From positions 20,040 to 84,039 of the forward strand of contig VGSG01000009.1 in the NCBI GenBank assembly GCA_016875095.1: DNA of 64,000 nucleotides, in the 5' to 3' direction. Shown here in pieces: positions 25,495 through 33,454 of the stretch. How positions within the stretch are numbered: position 1 is the first letter of the stretch; each line of letters starts with the position of its first letter. The notes below the pieces were generated by a model. That model saw nothing but the letters and a program-made list of their open reading frames with translations, made no database searches and was not told the origin of the DNA. This DNA is from Deltaproteobacteria bacterium. Lineage in GTDB: Bacteria; Desulfobacterota; Desulfomonilia; Desulfomonilales; Desulfomonilaceae. The position numbers were made by a program, and so were the translations under genes.

Positions 25495-26919
25495 ATTTCA
25501 ACTCTCGAGGCTCAAAGTAGGAAGCGCGGAGTCGCGCGGATCGCGCTGCTGATATGTTCAATTATCATCTTTACCGGCGTCTACCTTGCCTTCAATACTC
25601 GGGGGTTCAGTCGTTACGGCGAGATACCGGGACGATCCAATTATAACCTCCTGGCACAAGCCCTGGTCGCGGGACACCTTCATTTGCCGCACGAATTGTC
25701 TGCGGAACGAAGTCAGGCCCCCGACCCAAACAATCCCCGGTTGACTTCGCCCTATTTGATGGATGCGGTGATTTTCGGCGGGAAATACTACTTTCTCCAG
25801 GAGCCGATGCCGGGCACGCTCCATGCTCTATGGATACGAATCACAGGAACGGAGCTGCCCACAGGAGCGGTTGTGGTTCTCGCCGCGTCCGGATGTCTGG
25901 TGGCGCTAATCAGTTTGCTGGGGCTCATAAGACGAGAATTCTTCCCGGCTTCGCCTGAATGGATACTATGGCTCGCATCCATCTCTTTCGGGTTGTCCGC
26001 GCCGCAACTGTATCTAGTGAGCAAACCCACTGTTTATCATGAAGCCATCGCTTTCGGACTTCTTTTCGTTTTGGGCGGAGCGCTCTCCTATGCGGCGGCT
26101 CTGGTCCATACGAAGCGCAGCGGAGTTTATTTCGCGCTGTGCGGATTGATGTTCGGCCTGGCGGCCCTATGCCGATTGACACTAATCTTGTACCCTCTCT
26201 GTTTCATTGCGGCTCTTTTCTTCACATCAATTACATCTCCTCATGCCCTTTTCGGCCGCTGGAAGGCCGGGGTTTCGCTGGCTCTGCCGCCTGTCGCAGC
26301 CGTGGTCATATTGATGGTTTACAACTACATGAGATTTGGTGACGCCTTTGATTTCGGACGGCGCCACATCATGTATCCCTGGTACTCGGTATATGAATAC
26401 GTGTGCCTTCAAGGCAACGCATTCAGACTGGCGCACGTCCCGGAGAACTTGGCCGCGTATTTTCTTTCGCTGCCGGAATTGGTATGGAAGAATTCATTGC
26501 CCTGGCTTCGCTTCGGGAGAGAGATATTCAGCGCCGGGAGTGTGGTAATGGGTCGAGAGCAACTGGGATCGATCGGGCTCCTCATGCCTGTTCTGGTGCT
26601 GCTCCTGCCTTTTCAAAGGCTTGTGGGGCCTGTGGACTGGAGCCGACCCCTTAAAACGATACTGGTGGCATCGGGCCTTTCTTCTCTGGTCATGTTTGCC
26701 ATGTTCCTTTGCTACTTCTACGCGGTCCCCCGTTATCTTTACGAATTCACGCCGCTGCTGTTTGTCGTGATATTCTGCAACCTCTCAGAGACCTGGAGGC
26801 GCATGGGTCATGCGCCCAAAGCCCGTAGGGCCTTCACCATTGGCCTCGTCCTCTTGATCCTGTTCAATTCCGTGATGGGGATATATTTGGGCCTCAATGG
26901 CATGGCGCAGCTTGAGTGA
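25495..26919 (+). CDS. Polytopic membrane protein, probable GT-C-type glycosyltransferase, non-canonical start
   Basis: About 474 residues with roughly 10-11 hydrophobic helices. A first helix (ALLICSIIIFTGVYLAF) is followed by GFSRYGEIPGRSNYNLLAQAL, the charged periplasmic loop expected after helix 1 of GT-C/GT39-like enzymes. Coding character clearly extends upstream of the first standard start (TTG at 25684), but there is no in-frame ATG or GTG back to the stop at 25444. AGAGGAGG at 25481-25488 lies six bases ahead of an in-frame ATT, which I take as the likely start; CTG at 25489 or a sequencing error are alternatives. Sugar donor and acceptor unknown. Confidence 0.65.
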   Translation: MSTLEAQSRKRGVARIALLICSIIIFTGVYLAFNTRGFSRYGEIPGRSNYNLLAQALVAGHLHLPHELSAERSQAPDPNNPRLTSPYLMDAVIFGGKYYFLQEPMPGTLHALWIRITGTELPTGAVVVLAASGCLVALISLLGLIRREFFPASPEWILWLASISFGLSAPQLYLVSKPTVYHEAIAFGLLFVLGGALSYAAALVHTKRSGVYFALCGLMFGLAALCRLTLILYPLCFIAALFFTSITSPHALFGRWKAGVSLALPPVAAVVILMVYNYMRFGDAFDFGRRHIMYPWYSVYEYVCLQGNAFRLAHVPENLAAYFLSLPELVWKNSLPWLRFGREIFSAGSVVMGREQLGSIGLLMPVLVLLLPFQRLVGPVDWSRPLKTILVASGLSSLVMFAMFLCYFYAVPRYLYEFTPLLFVVIFCNLSETWRRMGHAPKARRAFTIGLVLLILFNSVMGIYLGLNGMAQLE

Positions 26920-27045
26920 AAGGGAACGTCCGGTTGATCAAATGAGTGATACCGGTCGCCTCCGAGTGATACAACACGAACTCCACAGATTGGTCGGCGC
27001 CGCGCTCCATGCAAGCTGATGAGGCGCCGTGCGGTGAAATGAGGC

Positions 27046-28245
27046 CTATGCGCCTGACGCGCTTGAGGATTCACGAGCGCCGCTGTGGATCATCTTCAAA
27101 TAGATGAGCCACACGCCAACAGCCAAGGCCAATAGATAGTACTCGCCGACCTTGCCAAGACCCTGAAGAGCAAAATTCCCGAAAGGTAGGACAGAAAAGA
27201 GGAAAATAGCCGGATACGCTTGTGAAGCCTGGATGCGGAGCATAAGAAAATAGGTCGGCGCCAGGAGAATCATCCATTGGTAGTCTTGGAACCTTGGCAG
27301 AATAAGCACATAAACCAGGCAGGCCAGGAATGCCGCCTTCGATCTCTCGTCGTCCTCTTGCAAGTTGAGGCGCAAGAAGGCTTTCCAACTCAATGCAACG
27401 ACAACGGCCGCCAAACACACGTACAAGCCCCACTGAACAATCCGAGGCGTCGTCATGCCCGTAAACTTCACAATCAGATGTGATACATATCTGATCAAGG
27501 AAAAAGCAGATGGGTTCGAAATACCCATCGCTTCTACTTCTGAGTGCGCCAAGGCCCTCCAGCCGAATGAGAGGAAGGCATCCGGGTATGCAAACCAAGC
27601 GATCAAGCTTGCGACAAGGACGGCGCAGACCAAGCTTACCAGGCGCCGTCTGCTTGAAGGGGTGTTGTCCACCAAGAGCAGTCCTAGCAGCGCCAAAGGA
27701 GTCAATTTGAATAGCGAAGCCGCCGCAATGAGAATGATGAACATCGTCAGCCTGGCTCGCATGTATGCCAAGAGGCCGCACCAAATGAGGGCCTGCTCGA
27801 AGATGGTCACATTACCTGCTCGGAGATCCAGCAAGATAGGGCCGCCGTATGCAAATAAACAAAAAAGGCCAAACCACGAGTCGGTCGGGTTCTTCAGCAG
27901 CTTGGATTGCCATAGGAAAAAGAGGAGAAACAGAAGACCGCACTTGACGGCAAGGAACAAGACCTTGGCCTGCGCTAAAGGCAAAAGGGTAAACGGTTTG
28001 AAGAACCAGATCGAAGGCGGAAAATAGGGGTAGTAAATGCGGCGCTCCTCTGAGCTGGCGACGACACGAGCCACATCAGAAGGATCATGCGCATTAAGAC
28101 CGGCCCCATGGGTCTTCGTCGCCCAGTAATACACCTCGAAATCCCATTGAAACCATTCAGGGTGAATCAAGATTGCAGACAAAGCGCCAAGCCAACAGAC
28201 AATGGTAAGCCCAACCGCGAGTTTGTTGAAGGTGTCACTTTTCAT
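27046..28245 (-). CDS. GT87-like (DUF2029) polyprenol-phosphate glycosyltransferase
   Basis: A 399-residue membrane protein with about 9-10 helices. The WDFEVYYWA loop after helix 1 and IYYPYFPPSIWFFKPF are the landmarks of the GT87/DUF2029 family (PimE-like mannosyltransferases), where the acidic loop residue after helix 1 is catalytic. It should transfer a sugar from a polyprenyl-phosphate carrier on the outer face of the inner membrane. It converges on the preceding GT-C gene, with 126 bases between. Weak ribosome site. Natural substrate not predictable. Confidence 0.75.
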   Translation of the reverse strand: MKSDTFNKLAVGLTIVCWLGALSAILIHPEWFQWDFEVYYWATKTHGAGLNAHDPSDVARVVASSEERRIYYPYFPPSIWFFKPFTLLPLAQAKVLFLAVKCGLLFLLFFLWQSKLLKNPTDSWFGLFCLFAYGGPILLDLRAGNVTIFEQALIWCGLLAYMRARLTMFIILIAAASLFKLTPLALLGLLLVDNTPSSRRRLVSLVCAVLVASLIAWFAYPDAFLSFGWRALAHSEVEAMGISNPSAFSLIRYVSHLIVKFTGMTTPRIVQWGLYVCLAAVVVALSWKAFLRLNLQEDDERSKAAFLACLVYVLILPRFQDYQWMILLAPTYFLMLRIQASQAYPAIFLFSVLPFGNFALQGLGKVGEYYLLALAVGVWLIYLKMIHSGARESSSASGA

Positions 28246-28574
28246 AACGCGGTATGTAACTCACGGGATTCGTATCGCCAAACAAGGTAGATCTTCGACA
28301 ACGTCGCACCTCCGATTGCTCCTGTCCGGCAGTCCGTTTACGGTTCTCGCTCCCACTAGAATGGCCATGATCCACCCAGGGCCTGGAACCGGCGATCCCT
28401 TATCCCACACTCGCGCCTAAAGCCCCGGTTCGACCGAGTGTGGCCCAATATCAAGGGAAAATCGCTATCTCGGTATCCGTGCTGAGTTCGGGCGATAAAA
28501 TCCCCGTAAAGCCACCGTGACCGACGATAACCCCAACATCTCCATTATCTTGAAGATAATGGAATCCGACGATT
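28246..28574. other. Intergenic spacer without a recognisable gene
   Basis: No ORF with protein-like composition was found. The only structure is the palindrome at 28542-28562. The spacer separates the GT87-like gene from the aminotransferase remnant. Confidence 0.5.
28542..28562. repeat. Perfect 10-bp inverted repeat
   Basis: CCATTATCTT, one base, AAGATAATGG: a near-uninterrupted palindrome 12 bases beyond the stop of the aminotransferase remnant. It could be a protein-binding site or a short hairpin. No T-run follows on either strand, so an intrinsic terminator is unlikely. Confidence 0.5.
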
Positions 28575-29081
28575 TCACGGCATTTTGTGATAGAAGCGCG
28601 TTATCACATCCACAACTGCCTTGATCTCCGTGTCGGTCATACCATAATAGACCGGAAGCCGCAGCAATCGGCTGCTCAGGTCGTCAGTCACCGTCATCAG
28701 GCCGTCCGTCCGCCCGTACTTTCTCCCAGCGGGCGAGGAATGCAGCGGGACGTAGTGGAAAACGGCAAGAATCCCGTATAGAGCCAAATAGCTTATTAGG
28801 CGTGTTCGTTCATCCAACGAGCGCGTGAGGATGTAGTACATATGTCCATTCCGCGTCGAGTCACCATCTTTGCGTGGAAGAGTCAGGACCCCCTCCTCTT
28901 GGAGCGGCCCAAGCATCCGATCATACGCCTCCATAATCTTGATTCTGACCTCTACTATCTCGTGGGCTTTCTCCAACTGAGCATAGAGGAATGCCGCCAC
29001 GAGGTCGCTCGTGAGGAACGACGACCCAATGTCAACCCAGGTGTACTTGTCTACTTGACCTCGCAAGAACTGGTTCCTATT
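28575..29081 (-). pseudogene. Truncated WecE-type DegT/DnrJ/EryC1 sugar aminotransferase (C-terminal part)
   Basis: About 169 codons matching only the C-terminal part of dTDP-4-amino-4,6-dideoxygalactose transaminases: NRNQFLRGQVDKYTWVDIGS, FYVPLHSSP-like FHYVPLHSS, and the end segment LPVYYGMTDTEI. Family homology starts at about 29081; the next codon upstream in frame is TAA (29082-29084). The N-terminal ~210 residues, including the PLP-binding Lys, are absent. The 3' end of the neighbouring membrane-protein gene overlaps the remnant by 31 bases in another frame, so a rearrangement joined the two. A nucleotide-sugar amination step was therefore once encoded here. Confidence 0.8.
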
Positions 29082-30541
29082 TTACGTGGGAGTGTTACTC
29101 TTAATATGTTAAGATGATCGTCTACCTCAATGGTAGGTAGATTCGAGGGCGAAATACCATCAGGAGGCAGATAGTCTGCTCGTACGTCCCCGCACACATT
29201 CAGTGCGTCTCCGTCGCCCAAAGTTCTCCAAAAATACGAAGCGTCCCAGTGCGGCTCCCCTGTCATATTCGGCCAAGGAGGCTCCGCCCGCTTCAAACAA
29301 ACTCTCTTGTGGTCCTTCAGGTCCAATCGATTAAGGCACACAATGAAAGACCTTTGGTGACTTCCGAGAGCTGGTTGATCATAAAGACCTTTGATCATCC
29401 TTGTGCTGAAGAAAATATGAGAGAGGACCAATGCATAGACCAATGCGGGAGCTTTGAGATATCGTTTTGCAACGTAAATTACTGAACCGGTGCCAAACAG
29501 CATTGGTAGGGCTAAGTAATTCAGATGTCGCGTGTACACGAGAAAAGCGAACGGCATGTAGAAAGCGCCAGCAAGTAGAAGGAGGAAGACTCCCCTGCGA
29601 TCCCTGTTAAGTAAACAAACCAATAACGTCAGACACATCAGCGCGAGGCAACTTCCCCATATTGCCAAGAACCTTACTTTTCTGCCTCCCATGCCTGTCG
29701 CATAAAAGAAGAAGGTATCCATAAACTGAGCGGGAGTGAAGTGGGCAGCATAGGCTGGGTCAATATGGTCTCTTACCCTGAGCCAGAAAAAGATGGACCA
29801 ACTTGAAAGGACTAGAATCAGGGCGAGTTTCGGTCTGTTCAATCCGGAAATCCCTTGGAAGAGAACGATATATGCAATGAGAGACGGAATCACTGCTACC
29901 ATGCCCAAGTTGCAGTACATCCCCAACATAAATACCAGAATTAAAATGAGTGACCGCCTCTTGACATGGTGAATGTCGAAAAGAAAACGGTCATTACAGG
30001 ACAACAAGAGAAAAAGTAAAATAAAAAAATGAGCTGACAAGTGCTGGATATTGGATAGCCAAATGAAATTTTGCTGTGTTGGTATCATCAGGAAATAGAT
30101 AAGGCCCGAAAACACGCCTGTAAATTGACTGTTCGTCAGTTGCCGGATAAGCAAGAAGCATAAATAAGAAATGACGATCAACAGCAACAGGTTGATTAGG
30201 AAATAATATTCCGACTTCATGCCGAATATCGCCTGCATGAAATGCCAGTAAGTATTCCTAGAAAGAAATCTGCCAAAATTGCCAAAATCAATAAGATCGC
30301 CAATGTGGAGATAGCTTTTGTAGCACCATAAGAATATGAAGTCATCGCCGTAAAACCATGCACGAAAAGAATATCGAATATAGAGGATGAGGTACAGGAG
30401 GCCAATCGCAAGCGCTGGAAGGTAAAGGGGGATACCAATCCCGGAAGAGGGTCGCCGCGTCTCGGTTCTTGGGGCCACAGCGTCTTCGTCACATGTCGCC
30501 TTTGACGGTCCTTGTGCATGGTTGACGTGGGTCGTTATCAT
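29051..30541 (-). CDS. Polytopic membrane protein of unknown function (GT-C-like layout)
   Basis: A 496-residue protein with about 10-11 helices between residues 40 and 400, a GDDF motif in the loop after helix 1 (WFYGDDFIFLW), and a soluble C-terminal tail. The layout resembles GT-C glycosyltransferases, but I do not recognise the family. GGAGGTAATTT directly ahead of the ATG fixes the start. The base composition is visibly AT-richer than the surrounding genes. The last ~10 codons read into the aminotransferase remnant, so the native C-terminus may have been replaced. Likely role in surface glycan assembly is inferred only from neighbours. Confidence 0.7.
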   Translation of the reverse strand: MITTHVNHAQGPSKATCDEDAVAPRTETRRPSSGIGIPLYLPALAIGLLYLILYIRYSFRAWFYGDDFIFLWCYKSYLHIGDLIDFGNFGRFLSRNTYWHFMQAIFGMKSEYYFLINLLLLIVISYLCFLLIRQLTNSQFTGVFSGLIYFLMIPTQQNFIWLSNIQHLSAHFFILLFLLLSCNDRFLFDIHHVKRRSLILILVFMLGMYCNLGMVAVIPSLIAYIVLFQGISGLNRPKLALILVLSSWSIFFWLRVRDHIDPAYAAHFTPAQFMDTFFFYATGMGGRKVRFLAIWGSCLALMCLTLLVCLLNRDRRGVFLLLLAGAFYMPFAFLVYTRHLNYLALPMLFGTGSVIYVAKRYLKAPALVYALVLSHIFFSTRMIKGLYDQPALGSHQRSFIVCLNRLDLKDHKRVCLKRAEPPWPNMTGEPHWDASYFWRTLGDGDALNVCGDVRADYLPPDGISPSNLPTIEVDDHLNILRVTLPRKIGTSSCEVK

Positions 30542-30739
30542 AAATTACCTCCGGCCCTGTGGAGTCGGTCATGTGGACAGACGAAGTGAGGATCTTGAGG
30601 CGAGAAATTAGACGGGGGGTTCGGCCCCAGTCCGCCTTAGCCGGAATTATGCGGCAGTCCTCCCATTTAGCCGGTCTTGGAACTCGTGTGGGATGGAGGC
30701 GTAGCTCCGCTCCCCTCGGAAATGCCTACGTTGGGAGTC

Positions 30740-30880
30740 GCACTCGACCGGAGGCCGGCCAAATCGTCGTCACGGCGCTGAAAGGACCGCTTATGCACCT
30801 GTTATGAGCCTGCCTCGCCGTACGTCACTCCGTGAACCGCTCTTCCCACCGCGCTCGTCACCCGTACACGGAACGCTCGT
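30740..30880 (+). repeat. Dispersed noncoding repeat, copy 1
   Basis: Aligns by eye with 47868-47995. Shared blocks include CTCGAC, CGTCGTCACG, AGCCT.CCTC.CCGT.CG, and CCGCGCTC..TCACCCG.ACAC, in the same order and strand with small indels. No coding potential is shared. Confidence 0.55.
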
Positions 30881-30976
30881 GTGGGCCCAAAGGAAACGGC
30901 GAGGCCACATGAACATACCACCTCCGACCATCATACGGGACTCTTGCCGCAAGCTTGATCGAGTGCTTGAGGACCT

Positions 30977-31480
30977 ATTCTATTGACCGTTTAACCTCTT
31001 CGGCCACGAGGTAGAATTGCCGGAGCACACGCAGGAGCTTGAACGTCAACAGTACTATGAGCAACCGGGTCTGGTTGGCCGCAAAGCGCCAGCATCGCGT
31101 CTTGTCCCTGCGCTGGCTTCTCTTCCCTCTCTTGATCCGATTCTCAAAGTCCCCAGGCCCGTTGTACACCCTGACCAGCTTCTTGGCAAGGCATTGGAAT
31201 CGCTCACACGAATGCGATCCTAAGGGAGAGTTCTACGTCGTGCCACTCGATCTGGGCAATGACCTGGCGCTCCCTGTCCCGGGCGCGTGTCGTGGATCCT
31301 TATGAGAGAATCCTCGATGGCCGCCAACCCGGTCTTCAGCCCTTACGCCGTAATTCTCAAGCGTCGAAAGTGTCGACTGAGTGGCTCCAGCTTCGTCACC
31401 CTTACCTACGGCGAGTCGAAGGGGAGAATCGATCCGCAGAAAGTCGGTATTATTTTCCCCATCATATCAGGCGGTTGACC
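30977..31480 (-). mobile_element. Decayed, internally deleted IS1380-like transposase
   Basis: On the minus strand the C-terminal part reads ERQVIAQIEWHDVEL, then, after a frameshift, VRVYNGPGDFENRIKRGKRS and CWRFAANQTRLLIV; this is the characteristic Y-N-x-R-G...E...I-K-x-G-K and R-F...N-x-x-R-L end of IS1380-family transposases. Ahead of it (about 31280-31480) a stop-interrupted segment (ILPFDSP, GLKTGLAAIEDSLIRIHDTR) resembles the family's N-terminus. The catalytic core between them is missing, so roughly 450 of an expected 1,300 bases remain. At least two stops and one frameshift. No clear terminal repeats were found. Confidence 0.6.
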
Positions 31481-31717
31481 AGAAGAAGATACTTCTCTTT
31501 CTTGAACCGTTGAATAATCCGGGCTTAAACAAACAAAAAAGCACGCCGCCGTCGTCGAAAAGTCTTGTTGGAATCGGTTGATCTCCAAGGGCGTAGTTTG
31601 TACCCTCGAATCCCTTTTGCACGAAGCCATTATCTGATGAGCGTCCCGGCTGACGTCATTAACAAAATCGCTTGGTGGCATGCTCGACCCTTGTCGTTTT
31701 GTTGTCCTCGCCTTACG

Positions 31718-33394
31718 TTAGCGCTCGACTCTTTCCTTAACATAGATGTGTCTTGTTCCGAGTAGCGCCCCCCTATAGGAAGCCTCTTCAAGAATTCGCC
31801 ATCGTTCCCCCGGAGGATCGTTCCTGTCAGGCGTGATATGGAACCGTGCTTCTTCGCGTTTCTTGGCCAACCACCCGTCAAGGCGAATATGAATATCGCG
31901 CTGTGCCGGCTTGGCTTCCTCGAGGGCTTCCCTGAGGAATTCATCAAACCGATGGTACATCATCCACGTCCACAACCCTGATATTTCTTTGGAACTTATC
32001 CCCTTCCGGCTGAGATGGCCGGCAGCTTCCCAGCTTGCTTCCTGGCCGGCAAGCAATCCGCGGGTCCAAGTTGCGCTCAGAGCCAACATGATGAGGCTAA
32101 GAACTATCACAGGCTTCCCGAGCCTAATAAGGTGCGGTTCCAGACCGCGCCCGAGGGCAATCAGGGTGAAGGGGAGCAACACGAGCAAGTATAAATCGCC
32201 GATCGTGCAAAACAGCAAGATCTCGACAAAGAAGAACAAGGTAACAAAATCCAGCAATCGCTGCGACGGAGAGATACGCGCCCAATTCTCGCGCGGTAGA
32301 TATCTGGAGAGTAACAGCCATCCGTACAACCCGGAGCCTATCACAGTGATAAATGTCAGGAACCATCGGCCCAATGCCGTGAAGCCCACCAAACTTCCAA
32401 AATTCCAGGGCAGATCCGATATCAACCAGTCCGCGCAGCCAAACACGTGCGCAAAGACAACGCCGGTGGCCACGTAAAGCACAAAGCCCCCAGCCACTAG
32501 GATAGGCGCCCTGATACCCGTGACTCCGCCCTCAGAGGACCTTCCCGGGGGTCCAGGGGATTTGCTCCGAATTAAACTGATCCAGTGGACCAATGCTATC
32601 GGCGCCAGAGGCAAGGAAAAAAGAACCAGATATTGAAGAATGACGGTCGGTCGCCCAAGAATATTACCGGCGAGGCCGCCTGCGTCAAGCAAGTACCGAG
32701 TCTGGAGTTCCGTGAAGTGAATCGCGCCCCAGTTTGGGTCTCTCATCCCGGCATGGAGCTGCCATGCCGCGGCCATGGTCGGGAGCGCCAGGCTCAACAC
32801 CACTTGCCAACGCGGTATTCGTAAATCCCTGAAAAGCATGGCCGTGACAATCACCCCAGGCACGATCGCCGCGCAGAACTGCCTCGTCAGGATGGCTGCG
32901 ACAGCCGTGAGTGAAGCCAACGACATGAAAACAACGCTGCTCGACCTCAACCCGCGCGTATAAAAAAAAAGAGACATAATTGAGAGAGCGAGGGCCGACA
33001 CATTCGTCATGAAGCTGAAGCTCATGCGGACAATGAGCGGACAGGAAAGCATGACGAGCGTGAGGAGCCCCGCGGTGGGAGGACTCAGTCCATGCTCTCG
33101 GGCCAGGCAATAGAACGCGACCAAGCCTAAGAATGACAGGACAAGTGTGGAAAGCCTCAAGCTGGAGTGAGTATAACCCAGCGACCGGGCAAACAAAGCT
33201 CCCCAGTAAACCTGAAAGGGCAGGTTCGCGCCGGCAAACTCATGGAGCTTGTATTCACCGGTTTCAAGCAGACGCCGGACGGTCAGCGCATAGGCCCAAT
33301 CGTCCAAAACCGGCGCTTCGCGAATAGGATTCACCCACACCACAACCACGACAAACAGAACAATGGGAAACCAGAGATATTTTCCGCTCACCAT
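31718..33394 (-). CDS. GT39-like polytopic membrane protein
   Basis: A 558-residue protein with about 11-12 helices. The loop after helix 1 has EAPVLDDWAYA, matching the acidic DD motif of GT39/ArnT-like GT-C glycosyltransferases, and MSFSFMTNVSAL resembles the second conserved region of that group. The last ~120 residues are soluble. It is a distant paralogue of the next gene upstream (shared loop, F-M-T-N/D motif and spacing), so the two arose by an old tandem duplication. Probably transfers a sugar from a lipid carrier to a surface polymer or protein. GAGG ribosome site. Confidence 0.75.
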   Translation of the reverse strand: MVSGKYLWFPIVLFVVVVVWVNPIREAPVLDDWAYALTVRRLLETGEYKLHEFAGANLPFQVYWGALFARSLGYTHSSLRLSTLVLSFLGLVAFYCLAREHGLSPPTAGLLTLVMLSCPLIVRMSFSFMTNVSALALSIMSLFFYTRGLRSSSVVFMSLASLTAVAAILTRQFCAAIVPGVIVTAMLFRDLRIPRWQVVLSLALPTMAAAWQLHAGMRDPNWGAIHFTELQTRYLLDAGGLAGNILGRPTVILQYLVLFSLPLAPIALVHWISLIRSKSPGPPGRSSEGGVTGIRAPILVAGGFVLYVATGVVFAHVFGCADWLISDLPWNFGSLVGFTALGRWFLTFITVIGSGLYGWLLLSRYLPRENWARISPSQRLLDFVTLFFFVEILLFCTIGDLYLLVLLPFTLIALGRGLEPHLIRLGKPVIVLSLIMLALSATWTRGLLAGQEASWEAAGHLSRKGISSKEISGLWTWMMYHRFDEFLREALEEAKPAQRDIHIRLDGWLAKKREEARFHITPDRNDPPGERWRILEEASYRGALLGTRHIYVKERVER

Positions 33395-33454
33395 GTCCTC
33401 ATGCCAGGAATTCAGCCTTTCTCTCAGGCCGAGGATGTCGCGAGCAAGGTCGAC

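Larger units (their letters stand above)
30542..31717. other. 1.2-kb stretch without an intact gene
   Basis: Holds a dispersed noncoding repeat (about 30740-30880) and a degenerate IS1380-like transposase (about 30977-31480). The remaining parts, 30542-30740 and 31480-31717, contain short frames only and nothing I can assign. Confidence 0.6.
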
